From contig NW_018396398.1 of assembly GCF_000003195.3 (NCBI RefSeq), forward strand, positions 935,742-999,741: a stretch of DNA of 64,000 nt, read 5' to 3'. The DNA comes from Sorghum bicolor (Eukaryota > Streptophyta > Magnoliopsida > Poales > Poaceae). The translations under genes were made by a program, and so were the position numbers. Below, one piece after another: positions 24,328 to 35,521 of this stretch (position 1 is its first letter; each line of letters opens with the position of its first letter). The notes under the pieces are model-generated. The model ran no database searches. It was not told where the DNA came from and worked only from the letters and a program-made list of their open reading frames with translations.

Positions 24328-26624
24328 GGGCGTCCTTCTTGAACCCCAGGCCGTCGAAGTGCTTCTTCAGCATACGGCAGTCCTCGAGCTTGTGGTTTGC
24401 CCCTCCCTTATGGTAAGGGCATGGCTCCTTTAGCATCTTGTCGAAGATAGCCCCCTCTGGGTCCTCAAGGCCTTTTGCACTCCATGGCGGCGACGAGATT
24501 GTCGTCGAGGTCCTCTCACTGGAACGGCCGCATTTTGTTCTTCTTTTTGTTCTTCTTGGGTCCTCGACTGGGGCCCTCATCATCATCGGCGGACGGCTTG
24601 CCTTTCCTTCCTTCGCAGCTGAAGAAGGCGCCGACCGCTTCTTCCCCCGCAGCGTAGTTTGCCACTACGTCCATCAGCTCGTCGACGGTCTGATGGTGAT
24701 TCCGGCCTAATTCCCGCACCAAGTCTCGACTGGTGGTGCCAGAGACAAAGGCTAGGATGACGTCGTGGTCGGGGATGTGGGGTAGCTCAGTGCGCTGCTT
24801 CGAGAAGCGTCGAGCATACGCTCAGAGAGTTTCTCTTGACTTCTGCTTTCATTTGCTGAGGTCCCATGAGTTGTCGGGCCGTATGTAGGTTCCTTTGAAG
24901 TTACCCTCGAACACCCTGACCAAATTGACCCAATCGTGGATCTGGTTGGCCGGGAGCTCCTCGAGCCACCTGCGGGCGGTGTCGGAGAGGAAAAGTGGTA
25001 GCTGTCGGATGATGGCTCAATCGTCTCCTCGAGCGCCTCCCAGCTGACAGACTAGCCTGAAGTCTGCCAGCCACAACTCTAGCTTGGTCTCACCGTTGTA
25101 ATTAGTGATGCTAGTCGGGGGTCAAAATGGGCTGGGCAGCGGCGTGCTGCGGATTGCTCTGCTAAACACCCGAGGGCCAGGTGGTTCCGGGGCCATCCGG
25201 TCCTCGTCGCTGTCGTAACTCCCGCCGCGGTGGGCGCTGTAACCGCGCTCTTCTGTGTCCCCATAACGACGACGGTGGTTCTCGTCGATGTCGCATCGTG
25301 TGTCGTGTCGTCGTTGGTTGTCGATGGGATGGTGGAGGACGAGCGCTGTCTTTTTCCCTCGAGGGGGCGGCTGTTGATGCACCAACACCTCCTTTTCGTT
25401 CTGGGCTGGCTCATCACGCTTTTCTGTGGCTGCTCCTCGGCGTCGAGAGGCTGAGCTCTCGGCCTGCTGAGCCGCCGCCACTTTGAGCAGGGTCTGCACC
25501 TCGTCTCGAATGCGTCGTGCTTGAGAGTTCGATGGTTCGGGCATATTGCGTAGCAGCATCGTCGCCGCCACGACGTTCTGGCCCGCTCGAGGGAAACGAC
25601 TGACGGGCTGCTCAGGTTCCCCGTCTCCGACGATCTGTAGGTGCACCTCTCGAGCCCGTCTGTGGATACTTCCGCCATGCGGGCATGGCTGGTCCTCCTC
25701 GAGGATCTGTTCAAGCAGGACAAGGCGCTCGCGATCTTCTTCAAGCTTTGCTTTGAGCTCTCGTAGCTGCGCAAGTTGCGCGGCTCTGTCTTCTTGTGGA
25801 GGGGGGTCGACCTGACCGTCATTCCTAGGCATCCTGGGATCCTCCTTTGCTGCAGGGACTCGGCCGCCCGCAACGGCGTCCTGTGTCTCATCGGTGGTTT
25901 CCACCGCCCCATCGATGTTGAAGCATTCCCTGGTAGGGTCGTAGCTGTCGGACTCAGAGTCGGAGTCCGGCTCGGTGGCGTAGAAGCATCCACGTCCCTC
26001 CTCTAGCAGCTGTTGCTTGAGGGAGGTGATCGTGTATCGCCCAGGTCCTAAGCGGTGAAGGCCTCGTACCTGAGAGAAATCTAGAAGCCCGGACGTCTGT
26101 TGCCATGCTCCATCGTCGCGTGGGAGGACCATTGGTCTTTCCACGTACGTTTGGGCGTTTGGACATATCGTCCTGGCGAGTGACGCTGCGGCGTTGTCCA
26201 GACCGAACGGCAGTGCTCTTCTCGGGGCGAACAGCTCGTGTGGAAGCAGCGTCGTGGTAGGCGAGAGTGCGCAAGGCGCGCTGTCTCCCGTCATGGTTGT
26301 GCGATCCTCGTGGCGTCGGGCCGTCGCGCCCGCGGTTTCGGCGTGCGGGGCTGTCGGCTCCTGGATCACCTCCCGCCTGGCGCGAACTGTCGATTGTGAT
26401 GAGGCAGAGGGGTGATGCTGGTGCTGTCCACGCCTCTTCTTGGACGGGGAGGCGTGGTGGTGAGGACTTCTCGGAGCCCTCAATCGTGCCGGCGCAACGC
26501 GAGCTCCTCCCGGTCCTTTGACCGAGAGCAGGATCATGTCATAGCCAAAACCGGTAGACATGAACTCGAGGCTCCCGAACCAAATCACCGTGGAGCGTGG
26601 AATCGGCGAAACGAGAGTGGCCAT
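24328..26624 (-). pseudogene. gag: Tat-lineage Gag
   Basis: 26624-25122 is an open 500-codon N-terminal part, Arg/Pro-rich with a helical Glu-rich tract around RELKAKLEEDRERLVLLEQI. The retrotransposon Gag core follows at about 25090-24516 (LELWLADFRLVCQLGG, RRWLEELPANQIHDWVNLV, TELPHIPDHDVILAFV). It carries at least three TGA codons in otherwise clean sequence, each one C-to-T or G-to-A step from a sense codon. A Cys/His motif CPYHKGGANHKLEDC, typical of Tat Gag, lies near 24380-24425. The N-terminal part and the core are in different frames, so the gene is dead. Confidence 0.78.
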
Positions 26625-26658
26625 CTAGAAAGGAGTGGGAAATCATTGAAAAACACGC

Positions 26659-26680
26659 AGGACCCCTACCTGGCGCGCCA
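26659..26680 (-). other. Primer binding site of the Tat element
   Basis: On the minus strand tggcgcgccaggtaggggtc follows the LTR end after two bases. The same motif occurs in the second Tat element at 44554, on the plus strand. It confirms that both belong to one lineage. Confidence 0.85.
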
Positions 26681-26682
26681 AC

Positions 26683-27737
26683 TGTCGGTGTTTTCCCCCC
26701 AGGGGGTCACACCAACGAGTAAAACTTGTATGTGTGCTCCCTTTTCCAGATGGTGATGCAGAAAGACACAAAGATTTATCCTGGTTCGGGCAAGAGAAGG
26801 CCCTACCTCCAGCGGGGGGGGGGGGGGAGTGTTTGTATTATTCTGCACCTAAGTACTTGTACAGGGGTGAAATACAAGAGTGGTATGAACTGTGGTGGAG
26901 TGAGGTTGCTCTGCTACGTATGGCTTGTGTCATCCCCCTGTCTCCGCTCCCGGACCCCCCCGTTTATAGTTCCAAGGAGAGGCCCAGGGTACATGCATGG
27001 GTGATAGAGTAGGGGTCGATAGAGGTATGGCGCGCTAACATACTCGAGGCCTCCGTACCGGCGTGGCCTCGAGCCGTCTTGTCTTGGTACTTTGATGATG
27101 ATTACACATGCCCTTGAATCCTGCTCCCGTGCACTGTCCCGGACTGGTTTATACGTTGCACGCTTGTACGTTGTGGCAGCAGCTACGTCGGAGCGGTTGG
27201 GATGCCGTCAGTCGTCGCCCGATCCTTACCAGGGAAGGGAACATGTCTATTCGAGGGTCAGGTGCCGTGTAACGCCTCACGGGCCAGAGCGCTGACTGTG
27301 GGCGTCTAGAGGGGGGTCTTGATTAGACGTTTCGACCCGCTCCCTGCACTCTGCCGTGCCCTGGCTGATTTGGTGGGAAAAGCTGCAAAAAGAACGACAG
27401 GACCGACGCTGGTCTCCTATCACGCTTCCCTGACTGTCGGGTTAGGTGAGAACACGGCAGGCGTATTTAATGCCCTGGTCCCCGTGCCCGTGTTAGGCGG
27501 TGGGCGGCGTCCTTGCGCTCGAGGCCTTCCGGTTCGTACGAGCCCACTTCCGTATTCGACGGTAGCCGGCGCTCGAGCCTTGGTCGATTCGCAGGACGCT
27601 ATTTCCGTGTTCGAGGTTACAGTCGTCGAGGACCGTGCGTATGATTCGGTAGGGCGTCGAGTTAGAGGCCTCGACTTGCGTACGGATGTTCTCGATAAGC
27701 ACGTCAGTTAGGGTACCCCTTACTGATATCCTCGACA
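26683..27737 (-). repeat. 5' LTR of the Tat element, 1055 bp
   Basis: In plus orientation it starts tgtcggtgttttcccc and ends tatcctcgaca, so both ends have TG...CA. It contains a run of 14 G residues at 26814-26827. The satellite resumes at 27738. No partner LTR is in the window, so the insertion cannot be dated from LTR divergence. Confidence 0.82.
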
Positions 27738-30700
27738 TAGTGCGTCCAAAATGGTTTCTTAGACTATGGTGCATTAGGTGCAAACTGTGCACCTATCTTG
27801 CACTAAAACTTACAATGTCTATAAACGGACCGAAGCAAGATTCCATATGACACACGTCATCTATGAGTTCCATTGGGTGCGTCCAAATTGATTTCTAAGC
27901 ATATGGTATGTTCCTTGCAAATCATGCACCTATCTTGCATCAAGATTAGCACTATCTCCAAAACAGATCAAACCGAGCTTCCACTTGAGCCTCTTCACCA
28001 AAGTACCAACAGGTGCTTCCAAAATGGTTTCTTAGACTATGGTGCATTAGTCACAAACCATGCACATATTTTGCACCGAAACTAACACTGTTTCTAAATA
28101 GACCAAACTGAGATTCCATATGACACACGTCATCAAGGAGTCCCATCAGGTGCATCCAAATTGATTTCCAAGCATTTGGTATGTTCCATGCAAATCGTGC
28201 ACCTATCTTGCATCAAGACTAACACTATCTCCAAACACACCGAAACGAGCTTCCACTTGAGCCTCTTCATCTAGGAGTAGAAACAGGTGCGTCAAAAATG
28301 GTTTCTTAGACTATGGTGCATTAGGCATAAACTATGCACCTATCTTGCACTGAAACTAACATTGTCCCCAAATAGACCGAAGCGAGATTCCATATGACAC
28401 ACATCATCTAGGAGTTCCATTGGGTGCGTCCAAATTGATTTATTAACATATGGTACGTTCTATGCAAACTGTGCAACTATCTTGCATCAAGATTAGCACT
28501 ATATCCGAGCAGACCAAATCGAGCCTCCACTTGAGCCTCTTCAACTACTCGTACCATTGGGTGAGTCTAAAAGGGTTTCTTAGCCTATGGTGCATTAGGC
28601 GTAAACCGTGCACATATCTTCTACCAAAATTAAAACTGTCTCTAAACGAACCAAAGCAAGATTCCATATGACACACATTATCAAGGACTTATATCAGGTG
28701 GGTCCTAATTGATTTCTGAGCATATCGTATGTTCCATGCAAACCGTGCATATATCTTGCATCAAGATTAGCACTATCTCCAAACAGACAAAACCGAGCTT
28801 TCACTTGAGCTCCTTGACCTAGGAGTACCATCGGGTGCGTCCAAAATTGTTTCTTAACCTATGGTGCATTAGGTGCAAACCATGCACCTATCTTACACTG
28901 AATCTAACACTATCTCTAAATGGATCGAAGTGAGATTCCATATGACACATGTCATCTAGGAGTTCCATCTTGTGCGTCCATATTGATTTCTGAGCATAGG
29001 GTATGTTCAATGCAAATCGTGCACCTATCTCACGTCAAGATTAGCACTATTTCTATACAGACCGAACCGAGCCTCCACTTGAGCCTCTTCACCTAGGAGT
29101 ACCAACAAGTGCTTCCAAAATGGTTTTTTAGACTTTGGTGCATTAGGCGCAAACTGTGCACATATCTTGCACCGAAACTAATACTGTCTCTAAGCACACC
29201 AAAGCGATTCCATATGACACACGTCATCAAGGAGTTCTATCGGGTGTGTCCAAATTAATTTCTAAGCATATGGTACGTTCCATGCAGACCGTGCATCTAT
29301 CTTGCATCAAGATTAGCACTATCTCCAAATAGACCAAACCAAGCTTTCACTTGAGCCTTTTACCTAGGAGTACCATCCGGTGCGTCCAAAATGGTTTCTT
29401 AGCCTATGCTGCATTATATGCAAACCTTGCACCTATGTTGCACCGAAACTAACACTGTCTCCAAATAGACCGAAGCAAGATTTCGTATGACACACGTCAT
29501 CTAGGAGTTCCATCATGTGCATCCAAATTGATTTCTAAGCATTTGGTATGTTCCATGCAAACCGTGCACCTATCTTGCATCAAGATTAGCACTATCTCCA
29601 AACAGACCGAATCGAGTATCCACTTGAGACCCTTCACCTAGGAGTACCAACAAGTGTGTCCAAAATGGTTTCATAGACTATGGTGCATTAGGTGCAAACT
29701 ATGCACCTATCTTGCACCGAAACTAACAATGTCTCCAAATGGACCGAAGCGAGATTCCATATGACGCACATCCTCAAGGAGTTCCATCGGGTGCATCCAA
29801 ATTGATTTCCAAGCATATGGTATGTTCCATGCAAACCATGCAGCTACCTTGCATAAGGATTAGCACTATCTCCAAACTGACCGAACCAAGCTTCCACTTG
29901 ATCCTATTCACCCAGGAGTACCAAATAGTGCGTCCAAAATGGTTTCTTAGACTATGGTGCATTAGGTGCAAACTGTGCACCTATCTTGCACCGAAACTAA
30001 CAATGTCTCCAAATGGACCGAAGCAAGATTCCATATGACACATGTCATCAAGGAGTTCCATCGGGTGCATCCAAATTGATTTATGAGCATATGACATGTT
30101 CCATGTAAATCGTGCGCCTATCTTGCATAAGGATTAGCACTATCTCCAAACTGACCGAACCAAGCTTCCACTTGAGCCTCTTCACCTAGGAGTACCAAAT
30201 AGTGCGTCCAAAATGGTTTCTTAGACTATGGTGCATTAGGTGTAAACTATGCACCTATCTTGCACTAAAACTTACATTGTCTATAAATGGACCGAAGCAA
30301 GATTCCATATGACACACGTCATCTAGGAGTTTCATTGGGTGCGTCCAAATTGATTTCTAAGCATATGGTATGTTCCTTGCAAATCATGCACCTATCTTGC
30401 ATCAAGATTAGCACTATCTCCAAAACTGATCAAACCGAGCTTCCACTTGAGCCTCTTCACCAAAGTACCAACAGGTGCTTCCAAAATGGTTTCTTAGACT
30501 ATGGTGCATTAGTCACAAACCATGCACATATTTTGCACCGAAACTAACACTGTTTCTAAATAGACCAAAGCGAGATTCCATATGACACACGTCATCAAGG
30601 AGTCCCATCAGGTGCATCCAAATTGATTTCCAAGCATATGGTATGTTCCATGCAAACCGTGCACCTATCTTGCATCAAGACTAGCACTGTCTCCAAACAG

Positions 30701-31274
30701 ACCGAAACGAGGTTCCACTTGAGCCTCTTCATCTAGGTGTAGAAACACGTGCGTCGAAAATGGTTTCTTAGACTACGGTGCATTAGGCACAAACTATGCA
30801 CCTATCTTGCACTGAAACTAACATTGTCTCCAAATAGACCGAAGCGAGATTCCATATGACACACATTATCTTGGAGTTCCATTGGGTGCGTCCAAATTGA
30901 TTTATTAACATATGGTACGTTCCATGCAAACTGTGCAACTATATTACATAAAAATTAACACTATATCCAGGCAGACCAAATCGAGCCTCCACTTGAGCCT
31001 CTTCAACTACGAGTACAATCGGGTGCGTCTAAAATGGTTTCTTAGCCTATTGTGCATTAGGCGTAAACCGTGCACATATCTTCTACCAAAATTAAAACTT
31101 TCTCTAAACGAACCAAAGCAAGATTTCAAATGACACACATTATCAAGGACTTATATCAGGTAGGTCCTAATTGATTTCTGAGCATATCGTATCTCCAAAT
31201 AGACCAAACCGGGCTTTCACTTGAGCCCCTTGACCTAGGAGTACCATCGGGTGTGTCCAAAATAGTTTCTTAAC
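27738..31274 (+). repeat. 137 bp satellite array, second block (about 26 monomers)
   Basis: Same satellite, same orientation and same alternating monomer types as before. Landmark variants at 27873 and 30335 are 2462 bp apart (9 dimers). Near 31190 there is a 46 bp deletion relative to the equivalent monomer at 10110, flanked by the trinucleotide tat. The block ends with the target site ttaac at 31270-31274. Confidence 0.93.
31270..31274. repeat. Target site duplication, left copy
   Basis: ttaac immediately before the TGTAACG start of the left LTR. It is identical to 37785-37789. Removing the element and one copy restores an uninterrupted satellite monomer (tttcttaac joined to ctatggtgc). 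Confidence 0.95.
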
Positions 31275-31868
31275 TGTAACGCCTGAGGGAAAATAGATAA
31301 AGAAAAAAAAGGTAAAAAATAAAAAAAAATAAAAAATACTGTAGCCGGCGCTACAGTACCTGCGGTGTACAGTACCACGCCCGACCCTTCTCCTACCCTG
31401 AGTCGGTGTTTTCCCTGTTCCTCGCAACCTGGTCACGAACCGCCGCCATCCTACCTACAAAATTCACGAAAGAGAGAAAGGTGAAGAGGGAAGAGGAGGA
31501 GAGGGCCTAGGGTTTTGCCACCGCTGTCGCAGCCGCCGCCGTCGTCGGTCAACCGTGGTGGTCGTTCTTCCTCCCGTGCAAATTACGGTTAGGTTCTACC
31601 ACGTATCTTGGCTTTCCCATTGATCCACCATGTCCCTTTGCTGTCCATGAGGGCTTAGCCATGTTTGGCGTAGATCAGAATAACAAGGCTTTGTGGCGGC
31701 AAGGATCGTGGTGAGTTGGATCGGAGATGATGGAAAGGTGAAGAGGCGGAGAAGAAGGAGTAGACACCGAGAGTTTTTGCGTCGTGCTCGCTGTGGTTCT
31801 CTAGGTGAGAAGCCAAATATTAATCCTCTTCATCTGATCAAGTTTTGTGGATTAAATAACTTATTTGG
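31275..31868 (+). repeat. Left LTR remnant
   Basis: It aligns with the first ~590 bp of the right LTR (35522-36113), from tgtaacgc to ttatttgggat, and then changes directly into gag coding sequence. The rest of the LTR was deleted together with the primer binding site. The frames at 31693 and 35903 that look alike are only the same LTR sequence in two copies. Confidence 0.88.
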
Positions 31869-32412
31869 GATAAGAAAACAGTGGCAGAGTATGAGGTGGG
31901 CTTCAACAAGATTGTTCGCTTTGTTCCACATGTGGCCCGTAATGAGGTAGAGAAGGCAAGCCAGTTTCGTCAGGGTTTGAAACCATCGATAAGGCACACT
32001 TTGGGGGCCTTTCCACTGGTGGATTTTTGCACCACTGTGGAGCAGGCTCTAGGTGTGGAGATGTTGTTACAGGTACTATATTAGTTGATTCATTTGATGC
32101 ATATGCTCTTTTTGACTCTAGCGCTATTTTCTCGTTTGTCTCAAAAGGGTTTGTGGCTCGTGCTGGCCTTTCTATGCAGAAGATTGGTCAGTCCATTGTG
32201 GTTAGTTCTGCTAAAGGCTCTATATCAAGTCATTTGATTTGTCCGGGTTGCCATATTTTTCTAGCTGAGGAGGGTTTTGTTGCTAATCTAGTGGTGATTC
32301 CCCTTGAGTCCTTTGATGTTATTTTGGGCATGGATTGGCTTTCACAATATCCCGTATTATCTCTTGTTTCTAGAAGACAGTATCTTTGCAGGCACCTTCT
32401 GGTAGAGAGGTG
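31869..32412 (+). pseudogene. Gag fragment and protease of the chromovirus
   Basis: 31869-32065 encodes a piece of the Gag core (EYEVGFNKIVRFVPHVARNE, FRQGLKPSIR). It then jumps at about 32065, in a different frame, into protease: YALFDSSAIFSFVSKGFV, then VVIPLESFDVILGMDWLSQYP. The Gag C-terminus with its zinc knuckle is missing. In the protease active site the usual DSGA(S/T) reads DSSAI, so Gly is replaced by Ser. A further frame change around 32386-32412 separates protease from RT. Confidence 0.78.
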
Positions 32413-35400
32413 ATCTTTGTTGGGAGTGCTATGAAGTACTCTCTTGCTCTATTGTGTCTGTTGTTCTCAGATCGTCAAACTAGGAAATATGGAATTCTCT
32501 TTTCTATGGTGGATGGTAGTGAGGTTGCCTTGAGAGTGGAGGACATACGAGTGGTGTGTCATTATCCTGACGTGTTTCCTGCTGAACTTCCAAGTATTCC
32601 TCCTGAGCGTGATGCAGTTTTTGAAATTAAGTTGGTTCCTGGTACGCAGCCAATCCATAAGACTCCGTATTGGATGGCTCCAAAAGAGCAGGTTGAGTTG
32701 AAGAGGCAGTTGGATGATCTTCTTGCTAAGGGTTTTATTAGACCTAGCAAGTCACCTTGGGCTTTCCCTGTGCTATTTGTGGAGAAGAAGGATGGTACTA
32801 AGAGGTTATGTGTGGATTATCGAGATCTTAATCGGGTAACCATCAAGAATAAATATCCTTTACCGCGTATTGAAGTCCTCTTTGAGCAATTGAGAGGTGC
32901 CAAGGTATTCTCTAAGATTGACTTGAATTCTGGCTATCATCAGTTGAGAATACGGGATGAAGATATAGAGAAGACAGCTTTTAGCACCAGGTATGGGCAT
33001 TATGAATATATTGTTATGTCTTTTGGACTAACAAATGCCCCTGCTGTGTTTATGGAAGCTATGAATAGGATGCTACATGAGTACTTGGATGATTTTGTCG
33101 TTGTTTTCCTTGACGGTATCTTGATTTACTCTAAGTCCGAGGAAGAGCATGAGCTACATCTTAGCCTTGTTCTTGATGCCCTTCGGAAGAATCAATTTTA
33201 TGGGAAATTGAAGAAGTGCGCTTTTTGGCTCTCTGAAGTGGCTTTTCTAGGTCATGTTATTAATCAACATGGCATTTCAGTGGATCCCAAGAATGTAGCT
33301 AGCGTTGTTAATTGGCAGAGACCTACTACAGTGACTGAGATTCGCAGTTTTCTTGGTCTTGCTGGCTATTATCGGCGTTTTGTGCAGGATTTCTCTAGTA
33401 TTGCAAAGCCGATGACGAGGCTTACTGAGAAGGGTGTTCCTTTTGTATGGAACAATGATTGTGAGATCAGTTTCCATACTTTAAAGGATAAGTTGGTGAA
33501 TGCTCCTATCTTGGCCTTACCTGAGAGTGGCAAGCGTTTCACGGTGTACACAGATGCATCCCGTGTTGGTCTTGGTTGTGTATTGATGCAAGATGGCAAA
33601 GTGATTGCTTATGGCTCTAGGCAGTTGAAGAAACATGAGAGAAATTATCCTACCCATGATCTAGAGTTGGCTGCTGTGGTGTTTGCCCTGAAGTCTTGGA
33701 GGCATTATCTATATGGTGAGCCATGTGATATTTATACTGATCATAAGAGCCTTAAATATATTTTTACTCAGAAGGAGCTAAAGTTGAGGCAGCGTAGGTG
33801 GCTTGAGTTGATAAAAGATTATGACCTTACTATTCAGTATCATCCTTGGAAGGCGAATGTGGTGGCAGATGCTCTTAGTAGAACTGGGGTTCCTAAGGTA
33901 GCAATGCCCTTGATTGCAGATTTGAATCGTATGGGTGTCTCCTTGTGCTATTTTGGTGCAGCAAGAGAGGAGACTCAGTTGCTCATTCAGTCAAACCTTC
34001 TTGAGAGGGTCCGTGAGGCTCAAAAGCATGATCGCTTGATTTAGGAGGCTCGCAAGAGGGTTGGTGATGGCAAACCTCGTGAGTTTAGTATTGATCAGAA
34101 TGATGCGGTTTGTTTTAGGGGACGCCTTTGTGTGCCACAGAAATCAGAGGTGAAAATAGATATCTTAAGAGAAGCTCATCGTACTCCATACACAGTTCAT
34201 CCTGGTGAGACAAAGATGTATAGAGATCTGAAGCAGAGCTTTTGGTGGAAGAGGATGAAGGCCGATGTTGCCAAGTATGTAGCAGCTTGCGGTGTGTGCC
34301 AGCAAGTGAAGGCTGAGCACAAGAGGCCTGCAGGATTATAAAAAACCCTAGAAATTCCAGAATGGAAGTGGGAATATATTACTATGGACTTTGTGGTTGG
34401 TTTGCCACGTTCTCCACGGGGTAAAGATGCAATTTGGGTTGTTGTAGATAGACTCACCAAGATGGCTCATTTTATTCCAATGAACACCAAGAATTCTGCT
34501 GCAGATTTGGTCCCATTGTATATTAAGGAGATAGTGAGGCTACATGGAGTACCAAAGTCTATTGTTTCTGATCGAGACTCCAAATTTGTTTCTAATTTCT
34601 GGAAAAGTTTGCATAGCGCTTTAGGGACGAAGCTTGACATGAGTGTTGCTTTTCACCCTCAAACTGATGGTCAGTCTGAGCGCACTATCCATACTTTGGA
34701 GGATATGTTGCGTGCTTGTGTCCTTTCTTGGAGGGGAAGTTGGGAGGATCATCTAGCTTTGGCTGAGTTTGCTTATAATAACAGCTATCAAGCTAGTATA
34801 AAGATGGCGCCATATGAGGCTTTGTATGGTAGAAGATGTATCTCACCGTTGTGTTGGGAAACACTAGGAGAGAGGTCTTTAGTTGGTCCAGATTGGATTC
34901 AACAGACAACTAAGAAGGTACAAGAAATACGTCAGAATATGTTGGCTGCTCAGAGCCGCTAGAAAAGCTATGCAGATGTTCGAAGGCGAGATCTCGAGTT
35001 TGCAGTGGGTGATCAAGTTCTTCTTCGAGTATCGCCTACTAAGGGTGTTGTGCGGTTTGGTACTACGGGAAAGCTCAGCCCGAGGTACATTGGACCTTTT
35101 GATATCATAGCCCGAGTCGGTAGCTTGGCTTACCGCTTGCAGTTGCCCGAGTCTATGAAGGGAGTTCATAATGTCTTCCATGTTTCTATGTTGAGAAAGT
35201 ATCTGCGAGATCCCGAGCATAAGATCAACTTAGAGCCTATTCATGTGGAGCAGGACTTGACTGTGAAGTGTGAGCCAGTGCGTATTTTAGAATCATCAGA
35301 GCGTGTTCTAAGGAGAAGAATTATCAAATATGTCAGAGTTCTATGGGCAAATCAGCCTGAACGTGAAGTGACTTGGGAGCTTGAGGAGCAGATGCGTAAG

Positions 35401-35487
35401 GAGTATCCTGAACTATTTGACACCGGTGAGTTTTATGCAAATATGTGTGTTTACCGTTATCTTAGCTTATACCGTAGATGCAGCTGA
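32386..35487 (+). pseudogene. pol: Chromovirus RT, RNase H, integrase and chromodomain-like tail
   Basis: One frame (32386-35487) broken by TAG at 34042, TAA at 34339 and TAG at 34960. RT has [20 protein letters not shown] and [14 protein letters not shown], but the catalytic box reads [12 protein letters not shown]: the second Asp is Gly (GGT at 33115-33117). RNase H follows ([38 protein letters not shown]). Integrase keeps the HHCC zinc site (HPGETKMYRD to CGVCQQ) and the acidic residues in TMDFVVG, VSDRDSKF and HPQTDGQSERT. The C-terminal part resembles the chromodomain tail of Tekay elements (ILESSERVLRRRIIKYVRVL, VTWELEEQMRKEYPELF). Stops plus the RT change make it inactive. Confidence 0.88.
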
Positions 35488-35507
35488 ATTCGAGGACGAA
35501 TTATTTT

Positions 35508-35521
35508 TTAGGAGGGTAGAC
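35508..35521 (+). other. Polypurine tract of the chromovirus
   Basis: ttaggagggtagac directly before the right LTR start TGTAACG. It is the expected primer site for plus-strand synthesis, preceded by the typical chromovirus lead-in ttcgaggacgaatt. Confidence 0.75.

Larger units (their letters stand above)
15367..27737 (-). mobile_element. Ty3/gypsy Tat-lineage retrotransposon lacking its 3' LTR
   Basis: On the minus strand the order is: 5' LTR (27737-26683), primer binding site, gag, protease, RT, RNase H, a second RNase H-like domain, integrase ending at 20258, a 547 bp spacer, then an antisense gene on the plus strand. The low-coordinate end stops at the ATG of that gene, directly against satellite. 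No 3' LTR or polypurine tract is present there, and about 43 bp of satellite are missing across the insertion. A dual RNase H, the primer binding site and an antisense gene after pol are marks of the grass Tat lineage. Coding regions carry many stops and frameshifts. Confidence 0.85.

Noticed and set aside
31693..31950. Frame similar to 35903-36175, looking like a duplicated basic protein
   Set aside because: Both are the same LTR region of one element. The second half of the first is gag sequence after a deletion.
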